The notes: generated by a model from the letters alone, not told the origin. Counted from the stretch's first letter, positions 1 to 6,621 are shown. The stretch: 6,668 nt of DNA from a bacterium (GCA_021780545.1 JAJXYP010000074.1:1-6668); one strand, 5' to 3'. Numbers and translations are program-made.

Positions 1-1337
1 GGTCGCGGCTTGTAGGAACGCTCTATATTCTCGACGAACCGACGATCGGGCTTCATCAGCGGGACAACGAGAAGCTCATCAAAACGCTGCAGGATCTCCG
101 CGATCTTGGAAATACGATCATCGTCGTCGAGCACGACGGGGACACGATTCGCGCTTCGGATTATCTGGTGGATATCGGCCCGGCTGCCGGCGTCCATGGC
201 GGATCGGTGGTGGCAAAAGGCCCCCTGCCGGATATTTTGAAGGATCCCAAACAGGATTCGCTTACACTCCAGTATCTGCGGGGAAAGCAGTTTATCACCG
301 TGCCCGAGAATCGGCGGCCCGTGACGGCGAAGCTTGAGCGGCTCAAAATCCGCGGCGCGAGGGCGAACAACCTGAAGGGCATCGATGTCGACATTCCGCT
401 GCGGCGCTTTACGGCGGTGACCGGCGTTTCTGGCTCCGGAAAATCCAGCCTCGTGTACGATGTGCTTTATAAGGCGGTTGCCGATAAGCTGAATCATGCG
501 CATCACAAGGCGGGGAGCCATCAGTCGATTTTGGGTCTCGAGTATATCAATCGGATCATCAACATTGACCAGTCGGCGATTGGGCGGACGCCGCGGTCCA
601 ATCCGGCGACGTATGTCGGCGCCTGGACGCACATCCGCGATTTGTTCGCGTCTACCGAAGATGCGCGAGTCCGCGGTTACAAGCCGGGCCGGTTCAGTTT
701 CAACGTTCCCGGCGGACGCTGTGAAAATTGCGAGGGGCATGGCACGATTGCGATTGAGATGCATTTTTTGCCGACCGTGTACGTCAGCTGCGACGTGTGC
801 AAGGGAAAGCGTTTTGACCGCGAAACGCTGGAGGTCGAATACCGCGGCAAGAATATTTACGATATTTTAAAGATGACGGTCGAAGAGGGGGTGACGTTCT
901 TCGAGGATATTCCGTGGCTGTATGAAAAGCTGACGATTCTCGAGGAGGTCGGGCTGGGGTATCTCGAGCTTGGCCAGTCAGCGACGACGCTTTCGGGCGG
1001 CGAGGCTCAGCGGATCAAGCTGTCTGCCGAACTCGGGAAACGGGATACGCGGCGGACGCTTTATCTGCTCGACGAGCCGACGACCGGCCTCCATTTTGCG
1101 GATATCGACCAGCTGATCAAGGTTTTACAGCGCCTGGTCGATCGGGGGAATACGGTTGTCGTCATCGAGCACAACCTGGACGTCATCAAAACGGCTGATT
1201 GGGTCATCGATCTTGGCCCCGAGGGCGGCGCTCGCGGCGGATCGCTCGTCGGCGCTGGAACGCCGGAAGAGGTGGCGCGGCTCGCGGCGAGCGCCACGGG
1301 ACGATACCTGAAACCGGTGCTAAAGCGGGCGCCATGA
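1..1337 (+). CDS. uvrA: UvrA, excinuclease ABC subunit A (5' end outside window)
   Basis: UvrA is the cytoplasmic damage-recognition ATPase of nucleotide excision repair; its dimer scans DNA and loads UvrB at bulky lesions. The reading frame is open from base 3 and shows about the last 444 residues of a family usually near 940. It begins in the first ATPase domain at its Walker B and H-loop ([16 protein letters not shown], then VVEHD). The second ATPase domain follows, with Walker A GVSGSGKS at 423-446. A zinc module has paired CxxC motifs 19 residues apart (720-800; CENC and CDVC). The ABC signature LSGGEAQR is at 990-1013, Walker B LYLLDEP at about 1059-1079, and the H-loop motif VVVIEHN follows. 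All key residues of this half are intact. The TGA stop overlaps the uvrC ATG by four bases, so the two are probably co-transcribed and translationally coupled. No uvrB is visible. The family call is essentially certain; the promoter and N-terminus lie outside. Confidence 0.98.
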   Translation, partial: SRLVGTLYILDEPTIGLHQRDNEKLIKTLQDLRDLGNTIIVVEHDGDTIRASDYLVDIGPAAGVHGGSVVAKGPLPDILKDPKQDSLTLQYLRGKQFITVPENRRPVTAKLERLKIRGARANNLKGIDVDIPLRRFTAVTGVSGSGKSSLVYDVLYKAVADKLNHAHHKAGSHQSILGLEYINRIINIDQSAIGRTPRSNPATYVGAWTHIRDLFASTEDARVRGYKPGRFSFNVPGGRCENCEGHGTIAIEMHFLPTVYVSCDVCKGKRFDRETLEVEYRGKNIYDILKMTVEEGVTFFEDIPWLYEKLTILEEVGLGYLELGQSATTLSGGEAQRIKLSAELGKRDTRRTLYLLDEPTTGLHFADIDQLIKVLQRLVDRGNTVVVIEHNLDVIKTADWVIDLGPEGGARGGSLVGAGTPEEVARLAASATGRYLKPVLKRAP

Positions 1338-2653
1338 AACGGGAGGAGTACCGGACCTTGCCCGAAACGCCTGGCGTGTACATCATGAAGGATTCCGCCG
1401 GGCGGGTGCTGTATGTCGGCAAGGCCGTCAGTTTGCGGCGCCGCGTTTCAAGCTATTTTGAGCGTCCGCACGACCGGCGGATCGAGGCGCTGGTCGGAAA
1501 AATCGCCGAAATCGATTTCCGCTGCACGGATAGCGCGCTCGAGGCGTTGATTCTCGAAGCGGATTTGATCCGCCGGATGAATCCGCCGTATAACATCAAG
1601 GAAAAGGATGACAAATCGTTTCTCTATGCCGGTATCACGCGCGAGGCGTATCCGCGGGTAATACTGCTCCGTGGCAGTGACGGATTTTCGGGGAAGCGCT
1701 ATGGACCGTTTCCTTCGGCTTCGAACGCGCGCGCGGCGCTCAAGATTTTACGGAAGATTTTTCCCTGGAGCACGCATGATTCGGCGGATTTCGGCCGGAT
1801 GCGCCGACCCTGTTTCGATTACGAGATCGGCCTTTGTCCCGGAACCTGCATTGGGGTCGTTTCGCGCGCGGCGTATACAAAGAACATCGCGCGGCTGAAA
1901 CTGTTCCTCGAGGGGAAAAAAGAGCGCGTTATTCGGGCCGTTGAGCGGGATATGGAAGCAGCTGCCAGGAAACTCGATTTCGAACGGGCGGCGGCGCTCC
2001 GGCGGCAGCTCTTTGCGCTGCGGCATATTCGGGACACGGCGCTCATCGCGGACGCCGAATTAGGCCGGGACATTGCGACGGTCGGGGACGGAGTTGCTCC
2101 GGCGGAGGGAAAGAAATCGGGGATAGCGCCCGCCGCAGCGGCAAAGCAGGCTGCGCCGTCGCCGTTTACGGCCGGGGGACCGGATTCCTCCGGCGCGCCG
2201 TACCGCATCGAAGGATACGATATATCGAATATTTCCGGCACGTCGGCGGTCGGTTCGATGGTGGTGTTCGAAGACGGCGCGCCGGACAAATCCTCGTATC
2301 GAAAGTTTAAAATTCGCACCGTATTCCAGCCGAACGATGTCGGCATGATGACCGAGGTGCTCGCGCGCCGATTTCGCCATCGCGGCTTTGCGGGCGGATG
2401 GCGCTTACCCAATCTGATTCTTGTCGACGGAGGACTTGCGCAGGCGAACGCCGCGAAAAAAGTGCTGATGCGCGCCGGTCTGAGGATTCCAGTGCTTGGC
2501 ATCGCGAAGGGCCCGGAACGCAAACGCAACGATATCCTAGGCGCCATTCCGCGCGGCGTGTCCAAGGAGACGCTGATTCGGGTCCGCAACGAAGCGCATC
2601 GGTTTGCGATTGGATACCACAAGGCGCTGCGCCGCCGCCGGACATTCGCGTAA
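1334..2653 (+). CDS. uvrC: UvrC, short-form excinuclease ABC subunit C
   Basis: UvrC is the dual-incision nuclease of nucleotide excision repair, recruited by the UvrB-DNA complex. The 439-aa product starts at the ATG overlapping the uvrA stop; frame upstream of it is only uvrA shadow. The N-terminal GIY-YIG domain (about 10-95; 3' cut) has GVY and YVG motifs and candidate catalytic residues Y27, K30, R37, Y41, E75 and N87. A cysteine region has C160, C168 and C172, with H148 where a fourth cysteine is expected. A UVR motif that binds UvrB lies at about 203-232. An Ala/Gly/Pro-rich linker covers about 244-289. The RNase H-like domain (5' cut) carries the D-D-H triad D296 (YDISNISG), D365 (LILVDGG) and H422 (NEAHRFAI). 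The protein ends 17 residues after H422, so the usual helix-hairpin-helix tail is absent, as is about 100 residues between UVR motif and RNase H. Typical UvrC is near 600 aa. No Shine-Dalgarno precedes the start, consistent with coupling to uvrA. Confidence 0.97.
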   Translation: MKREEYRTLPETPGVYIMKDSAGRVLYVGKAVSLRRRVSSYFERPHDRRIEALVGKIAEIDFRCTDSALEALILEADLIRRMNPPYNIKEKDDKSFLYAGITREAYPRVILLRGSDGFSGKRYGPFPSASNARAALKILRKIFPWSTHDSADFGRMRRPCFDYEIGLCPGTCIGVVSRAAYTKNIARLKLFLEGKKERVIRAVERDMEAAARKLDFERAAALRRQLFALRHIRDTALIADAELGRDIATVGDGVAPAEGKKSGIAPAAAAKQAAPSPFTAGGPDSSGAPYRIEGYDISNISGTSAVGSMVVFEDGAPDKSSYRKFKIRTVFQPNDVGMMTEVLARRFRHRGFAGGWRLPNLILVDGGLAQANAAKKVLMRAGLRIPVLGIAKGPERKRNDILGAIPRGVSKETLIRVRNEAHRFAIGYHKALRRRRTFA

Positions 2654-2689
2654 ACATCCGCGGCCGCGTCGTCGCGCATTCCGCTTGCC

Positions 2690-2721
2690 GCGCCGCCTCC
2701 TGCCGCAGGTTTATACGGCGC
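2690..2721. repeat. Nested GC-rich inverted repeat between convergent uvrC and recG
   Basis: The 76-base gap between the convergent uvrC and recG stops contains a 6-bp stem GCGCCG (2690-2695) / CGGCGC (2716-2721) enclosing a small hairpin CCTG-CCG-CAGG (2699-2709). It could slow transcription from either side, but neither strand has a T-run after it, so it is not a convincing intrinsic terminator. The surroundings are very GC-rich, so chance stems are expected. Nothing else is visible in the gap. Confidence 0.3.
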
Positions 2722-2729
2722 AGTTTCGG

Positions 2730-4949
2730 CTATTCGCGGTGCACCGATTTTTTGAACGTTTCGAAGCGGTGTTTAAGTTCGCGGTAGGAGGCAAGGGCGG
2801 GATCGGCCGCGAGGACTGCCGCCGCCGCCTCGCGCGATTGCCGGACGAGATCGGTGTCCTGGAGGGCTGCCATCGCGGCATCGGGGAATCCGGTCTGGAT
2901 ATCGCCGAAAAATTGGCCGGGGCCCCGCAATTCAAGGTCTTTTTCGGCCAGCTCAAATCCGTTGTGGGCTTCGATAATCGCCCGCAGACGGGCGGTTGCC
3001 GATTCCGAGGTGGCATCGGTGAAGAGTAGGCAGTACGAGCGATTGCCGCCGCGGCCGACGCGGCCGCGGAATTGGTAGAGCTGGGCCAACCCGAAACGCT
3101 CTGCGCTTTCAATCATCATGATCGTGGCGTTCGGGATGTCGACGCCGACTTCGATGACCGACGTCGATACCAGGAGGTTGATGTCTCCCGTCTTAAAGCG
3201 GGCCATGACCGCTTCCTTTTCTTTCGGTTTCATCTGGCCATGCAGCATGGCGATTCGCAGGTCCGGAAAGACGGTTTTTGAAAGTTTTTCATATTCTTCT
3301 ATCACCGACTTCAGTTCTGTGCCTTTCGGACTTCCGCCTCCCGGCCGCTTTGCCGCTCCGGCCGGTTTTTTTGCCCCGTTTTTGGGGGCAGTTCCTGTCG
3401 TCGTACCGCTTTCATCGTTTTCTTTTTCGATCCGCGGACAGACGACGAACGCCTGGCGTCCGGAGGCGATTTCGCTGCGGATGAGATCGTAGGCGGACTG
3501 GCGCTCGAGGGGCGACACGATCCGGGTTTCGATCGGCTGCCGGCCCGAGGGAAGTTCGCCGATAAGCGACAGACTGAGGTCGCCGAACACCGTGAGCATG
3601 AGCGTCCGGGGGATCGGCGTCGCCGACATGCTGAGGAGATGCGGCGTAAGGCCGGAAGTCCCCGCCATGCTTCGCAGCAGCGCCTGGCGTTGGCGGACGC
3701 CGAAGCGGTGCTGTTCGTCGATAACGACGAGCGCAAGGTCCCGGAACGAAACTGATTTTTCGATGAGAGCGTGCGTACCGAACAAGATCGTGATTTCTCC
3801 CGCAGCAGTTTTTTTGCGGAATGCGTCTTTCGTCACCGTCGCTTCGACGCCGGGCTCGTAGTGGATTCTCGATTCGCCCGCTGTCAGCAGTCCGATGGCC
3901 GGGGTTGCCGAGCCGGGGCGGGCGAGGAGCCGGATCATCGTTTCAAAGTGCTGACGGGCCAGGATTTCGGTCGGCGCCATGAAAGCCGTTTGGCGGCCGT
4001 TGTCCGCGGCTACGAGAGCCGCGAGCGCGGCGACGACCGTTTTTCCGGAGCCGACGTCGCCCTGCAGGAGCCGGTTCATCGGCCGGGGCTTTTCAAGGTC
4101 GCGGATGATTTCCCAGAGGGCTCGTTTCTGGGATGTGGTGAGCTCGAAGGGCAAACCGGCCATAACGGTCTTCAATTTTTCGATGTCCGCGGCGAGCGCG
4201 GAAGCTTTCTCCGCTGCCATTTTCAGTTTTTGCTCAAAGTTGAAAAGATGGAGCAGGAAAATATTTTCAAAATCGAAACGGCGGCGGGCGATCGTCGCGT
4301 GTTCGATGGCGGCAGGGAAGTGGATTGCCGCAAGCGCCCGGTTAATTTCCGGGAATCCGAATGATGCGAGCGTCGATTCCGGCAGCCATTCCTTGAGGAG
4401 CGGCGCTCGGCGCAAAATATTCTGCATGACGAAGCGGATGCCGCGGGAGGTCAAACCCCGGGTTTCGGGGTAGACCGGCACGAGCCGGGCGGTGTGCCGG
4501 GTCGCCGGCGTGCCGTCCGCCCGCAAGGAAGCCCGTAGGACCTCGTACGTGGGATGGTTGAGGTAGAGCTCTCCCTCTTCGGATTGAGAAATCTTCCCGG
4601 CGAAGTTTGCGACGCGGCCGGGTCGGAGCGTCTGTGCGAGAAACGGCTGATTGAACCATACCGCCCGGATCACCCCGCCGTGTTCGTCGGCGAGATCAGC
4701 TTCGACAATTGCCATGCCGCGCCGCGTCCGGCGGACTTTCAGGTCTTCGACGGCCGCCTGGATCGTCGCCGACTGGCCCGGTTCCAGTTCGTCAATACGG
4801 TAGACCTTGGAATAATCCTCGTAGCGGGCCGGAAAGTGCCAGAGTAAGTCGCCGACGGTTTTAACGCCAAGCGCCTCGAGTCGCCTCAGGTAGGGCGATT
4901 TGGCGCCGAGGGCTTCGTAGAGCGGTGTCTGCAGGGTCAATCGCCGCAT
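2730..4949 (-). CDS. recG: RecG, ATP-dependent branch-migration DNA helicase
   Basis: RecG is a monomeric cytoplasmic superfamily 2 double-strand DNA translocase that reverses stalled forks and branch-migrates Holliday junctions. The product is 739 aa from the chosen ATG; the family is usually about 690. The N-terminal wedge/OB domain (about 35-140) includes DLLWHFPARYEDYS. Helicase motifs follow: Walker A GDVGSGKT (297-304, K303), PTEILA, DEQH (411-414), SATPIPRT (442-449), HGQMKP, TSVIEVGVD and QFRGRVGR (626-633). The C-terminal TRG translocation motif keeps its hallmark Arg (R675 in LRGPG) and Gln (Q685 in DIQTG), though the following segment PDAAMAALQD departs from the usual FxxADL pattern. 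A Lys/Gly/Pro/Ala/Thr-rich insert (about 511-543) sits in the second RecA-like domain between VVCPRIEKEN and ELKSVIEEYEKL. The frame stays open upstream to a GTG at 4988, but that extension would run through a terminator and this gene's own promoter, so the ATG at 4949 is preferred. The gene converges on uvrC and appears monocistronic. Confidence 0.97.
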   Translation of the reverse strand: MRRLTLQTPLYEALGAKSPYLRRLEALGVKTVGDLLWHFPARYEDYSKVYRIDELEPGQSATIQAAVEDLKVRRTRRGMAIVEADLADEHGGVIRAVWFNQPFLAQTLRPGRVANFAGKISQSEEGELYLNHPTYEVLRASLRADGTPATRHTARLVPVYPETRGLTSRGIRFVMQNILRRAPLLKEWLPESTLASFGFPEINRALAAIHFPAAIEHATIARRRFDFENIFLLHLFNFEQKLKMAAEKASALAADIEKLKTVMAGLPFELTTSQKRALWEIIRDLEKPRPMNRLLQGDVGSGKTVVAALAALVAADNGRQTAFMAPTEILARQHFETMIRLLARPGSATPAIGLLTAGESRIHYEPGVEATVTKDAFRKKTAAGEITILFGTHALIEKSVSFRDLALVVIDEQHRFGVRQRQALLRSMAGTSGLTPHLLSMSATPIPRTLMLTVFGDLSLSLIGELPSGRQPIETRIVSPLERQSAYDLIRSEIASGRQAFVVCPRIEKENDESGTTTGTAPKNGAKKPAGAAKRPGGGSPKGTELKSVIEEYEKLSKTVFPDLRIAMLHGQMKPKEKEAVMARFKTGDINLLVSTSVIEVGVDIPNATIMMIESAERFGLAQLYQFRGRVGRGGNRSYCLLFTDATSESATARLRAIIEAHNGFELAEKDLELRGPGQFFGDIQTGFPDAAMAALQDTDLVRQSREAAAAVLAADPALASYRELKHRFETFKKSVHRE

Positions 4950-4959
4950 TATTGCCCAC

Positions 4960-4968
4960 AGTATAGCA
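4960..4968 (-). promoter_or_regulatory. Extended -10 promoter of recG, nearly leaderless transcript
   Basis: On the - strand TGC-TATACT (4968-4960) fits an extended -10 element. No TTGACA-like -35 is present at 16-18 bp; those positions fall in the GCTCC arm of the upstream terminator. Initiation about seven bases beyond the hexamer would fall near 4953-4952, only three or four bases before the recG ATG at 4949. No Shine-Dalgarno could fit, so the mRNA is predicted to be leaderless. This is inferred from consensus and spacing only. Confidence 0.65.
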
Positions 4969-4970
4969 CA

Positions 4971-5017
4971 AAAAGAAAAACGGAGCACGGACTACGTTAA
5001 ATCCATTGCTCCGTTTT
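4971..5017 (-). terminator. Rho-independent terminator of the two-gene hypothetical operon
   Basis: Perfect 10-bp arms AAAACGGAGC and GCTCCGTTTT (5017-5008 and 4986-4977 read on the - strand) flank a 21-base loop. Inside it AUGGA and UCCGU can pair further past a one-base bulge. On the - strand the hairpin runs directly into TTTTTCTTTTT, a strong U-tract. It begins about 35 bases after the stop of the 97-aa gene and ends just before the recG -10 box, so it insulates recG from that operon. The + strand also has TTTTCT after the stem, but no + strand gene ends nearby, so termination there would matter only for antisense transcripts. Confidence 0.88.
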
Positions 5018-5052
5018 CTATGGTATGCTATCGCGCCTCGGCGATTAGTCGT

Positions 5053-5346
5053 CTAGATAGATTTCTTGATTTCCCCGAGTTTTAGCCGGTCATCAAGCTC
5101 GTTCCTCTGTTGCTCGAGTTCATGGATCATTTGAACGCCCTGTTCTTTGATCTCCCGTGCGGCCGAATCTCGTTTGAATTTCGCGTCGAGCGCCTCATCA
5201 AAAAGAATCATAGCGAGTTCATCCCGTGTTTCCGGCGAAAGTTTATCGAGATTGTCGAGCAGGAAATTGCGAGCTCCGGCCTCGTCGCCGCTCTCGGCGA
5301 ATTTGATAAGCTGTTCTGAAATATCCGGCGGTAAGGAATCGTTCAT
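5053..5346 (-). CDS. Small charged alpha-helical protein of unknown function (97 aa)
   Basis: I do not recognise this protein. It is 97 aa, rich in Glu, Asp, Lys and Leu, with no cysteine, signal peptide or membrane segment, so it is probably soluble and cytoplasmic. Predicted structure is nearly all helix: a short helix around 9-19 (SEQLIKFAES), another around 21-35 (DEAGARNFLLDNLDKL), then a long charged helix from about 39 to 93. The last half (about 60-90, with IKEQG, MIHELEQQ and LDDRLKL) has coiled-coil-like spacing of hydrophobic residues. The ATG overlaps the TGA of the 392-aa gene by four bases and no Shine-Dalgarno precedes it, so translation is probably coupled to that gene. A strong terminator follows. 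The pairing suggests the two proteins act together, perhaps as partners, but this is inference. The tight spacing and clean ends make a real gene much more likely than a chance frame. Confidence 0.85.
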   Translation of the reverse strand: MNDSLPPDISEQLIKFAESGDEAGARNFLLDNLDKLSPETRDELAMILFDEALDAKFKRDSAAREIKEQGVQMIHELEQQRNELDDRLKLGEIKKSI

Positions 5347-6521
5347 GGTGTTGGTTTTCCGGGGATCGGTTTCCCGGGCGTTGGACCCGGAGCCGAAGCT
5401 GGTTTCGGAGCTGGCGGAGGGGTATGTTTCGGAGCCGATGTCGGCCTTTTGGTCTTTATGATCGAATCAATGAACCCACCCAAAATTTTTAAGTTTACCC
5501 ATCCCCAGAATGTATTCGTTTCTCTCAGGCCGGCTTTCGATATCTGATTCGCTTTGAATGTATAGTACGCGGTGTCGAATTTTTCTGGTGATGCGTTTTC
5601 TGGATCGTAGCCATATTTTTGCTTCCAGTCCAGACGGAATATCTCCCAGTCATCTTTTACGCCGTCTTTTTCATCCTCCCCGGGTTTTTTGAATTCGGTA
5701 AAGCTCGTTCCCCGTTCCGGTTTTTCATTTTTCTGTCCCGTCACCTCTGCCATAAAAGCGGCGTTTAAGGTCTTGTTTTCAGTCAAGGAAAGCGCGAGGA
5801 CGCCGCCGATATTGCCAAGGTCGGAGTCGATTTTCGCGATATATGCTTTTATTGCCGATCCCTTGTGAAGATCGGCCTTTCCCGCAAGCCGGGATTTTGT
5901 ATTCCACATCTTTTTAAAGAAGCTCATCCGGGATCGAATCAAAGTATAAAGTTCATCGTAATTATCCTCGCTCATTGTTTTTGTGAACTCTCCTTCGGTA
6001 ATCCGATATTTCTTGCAGACTTTTTTAATTTCTTCGTTTTGGGCCGCCACGGTCTTTTGCGTCTCGTTCCAGGCAGTGATTTTCTCGTTCAGGTTCAGAA
6101 ATCGCTCGCGGTCGGTTATTGCTACGCGGGGAAGGCTCCGGATGATGGCGTTCCGGATCGCATCCGGGCCGCCAATCGCCTGGAATTTTTTTAAACCGGG
6201 CGATAATGCCACGATCTCATCCATCGGAATGGAATCGAGGGCTTCGCCGACGTTTTTTGCCTGATCGAGAGCGTTCACAAAATCGGCGCGGCGGCGCTCA
6301 AGATCTTTCAACTCTTCTTCGTCGAAGGTATCGCCACGCTTCAAACGGATTCCGAGATCTGTTTCGTTGTCTTGGTCGAGGTAAAAACCGAATAGCTCCG
6401 ACTTTTCCTTGCTGGCCAAAATCTCCTTGATGGTCGGTCCTTCATCCGGTTTTTTCGCCGTCGGGTTTTGTTCTCGCCGGGCAGCTTGTTGTTGCTTTCG
6501 AATATCCTCTATTGAGCCCAT
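5343..6521 (-). CDS. Hypothetical 392-aa protein with Pro-rich C-terminal tail
   Basis: I do not recognise a family. The product is hydrophilic and highly charged, without an N-terminal signal. Residues 1-40 are charged and probably flexible (IEDIRKQQQAARREQNP). Residues about 41-260 look mostly helical, including DEEELKDLERRRADF (67-81) and NEEIKKVCKKYRI (162-174). A Lys/Glu/Asp-rich stretch lies at about 262-292. An aromatic-rich region follows (WEIFRLDWKQKYGYD, 292-306; TAYYTFKANQ, 317-326), then the most hydrophobic segment FWGWVNLKILGGFIDSII (338-355), which might be a buried or membrane-touching helix. The tail from about 360 is Pro/Ala/Lys-rich with a PGKPIPGKP repeat. Only one Cys (169) is seen and there is no recognisable catalytic motif. 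The ATG at 6521 lies just downstream of the AT-rich promoter region and has no Shine-Dalgarno. It is first gene of a two-gene operon with the 97-aa protein. GC content is clearly lower than in uvrC or recG. Confidence 0.88.
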   Translation of the reverse strand: MGSIEDIRKQQQAARREQNPTAKKPDEGPTIKEILASKEKSELFGFYLDQDNETDLGIRLKRGDTFDEEELKDLERRRADFVNALDQAKNVGEALDSIPMDEIVALSPGLKKFQAIGGPDAIRNAIIRSLPRVAITDRERFLNLNEKITAWNETQKTVAAQNEEIKKVCKKYRITEGEFTKTMSEDNYDELYTLIRSRMSFFKKMWNTKSRLAGKADLHKGSAIKAYIAKIDSDLGNIGGVLALSLTENKTLNAAFMAEVTGQKNEKPERGTSFTEFKKPGEDEKDGVKDDWEIFRLDWKQKYGYDPENASPEKFDTAYYTFKANQISKAGLRETNTFWGWVNLKILGGFIDSIIKTKRPTSAPKHTPPPAPKPASAPGPTPGKPIPGKPTP

Positions 6522-6528
6522 TGTAGGA

Positions 6529-6557
6529 ATGGTAGCATATTATAATGAAAATTACAA
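6529..6557 (-). promoter_or_regulatory. Candidate promoter of the 392/97-aa operon
   Basis: Two readings are possible on the - strand. A perfect TATAAT lies at 6544-6539, 18 bases before the ATG, but at 17 bp spacing its -35 position is only AGTCAA. Alternatively TTGTAA (6557-6552) and TACCAT (6534-6529) are 17 bp apart and would start transcription almost at the ATG at 6521. Either way the leader is about ten bases or less with no Shine-Dalgarno, so initiation is leaderless or nearly so. A promoter here is likely from context; which hexamers are used is uncertain. Confidence 0.5.
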
Positions 6558-6561
6558 GTGA

Positions 6562-6591
6562 TTGACTTTATACCAATTATAATGGTATAAT
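6562..6591 (+). promoter_or_regulatory. Strong sigma70-type promoter for the right-edge gene
   Basis: TTGACT (-35, 6562-6567) and TATAAT (-10, 6586-6591) are 18 bp apart, and TGG directly before the hexamer adds an extended -10. Initiation is expected around 6596-6599, giving a leader of about 52 bases to the ATG at 6651. It is the best promoter match in the window, and a perfect inverted repeat covers its spacer and -10, so it may be repressible. Confidence 0.75.
6568..6590. repeat. 8-bp-arm inverted repeat over the + strand promoter, candidate operator
   Basis: TTATACCA (6568-6575) and TGGTATAA (6583-6590) are perfect reverse complements separated by the seven bases ATTATAA. The repeat runs from just after the -35 box through most of the -10 box. 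The size and symmetry suit a dimeric repressor site that would block RNA polymerase. The region is very AT-rich, which raises the chance of accidental symmetry, but the CCA/TGG cores and perfect arms favour a real site. It would also lie upstream of the divergent operon and might affect both. Confidence 0.5.
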
Positions 6592-6621
6592 GTGCACGGC
6601 GCTTGGTTAAAATTTCATAAT

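Noticed and set aside
1199..1333. Longer uvrC frame starting inside uvrA
   Set aside because: The extra residues are Arg-rich shadow of the uvrA frame; the GIY-YIG domain starts normally about 13 residues after the ATG at 1334.
1819..2679. Long - strand open frame of 286 codons opposite uvrC
   Set aside because: GC-rich coding DNA leaves the opposite strand open; the translation is Arg/Ser/Ala-rich and shows no domain, while uvrC on the + strand is unmistakable.
2690..2721. Intrinsic terminator between convergent uvrC and recG
   Set aside because: Stems are present but no T-run follows on either strand, so it is listed only as an inverted repeat.
2604..3029. + strand frame that might supply the missing UvrC C-terminus by frameshift
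   Set aside because: Its translation has no helix-hairpin-helix motif (no GVGP- or GIG-like hairpins) and most of it lies over the antisense of recG.
3979..4473. + strand open frames opposite recG
   Set aside because: They are shadows of intact RecG codons and have no ribosome-binding site, promoter or recognisable domain.
4950..4988. Upstream GTG start for recG adding 13 residues (MLRFSFCAILWAI)
   Set aside because: The extension is encoded by the terminator U-tract and the recG promoter itself, so it would not be transcribed in the recG mRNA; the ATG at 4949 begins the sequence that resembles RecG.
5865..6194. + strand 109-codon frame with hydrophobic stretches opposite the 392-aa gene
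   Set aside because: The hydrophobicity mirrors Lys/Asp/Glu-rich codons on the real strand; no start signals precede it.
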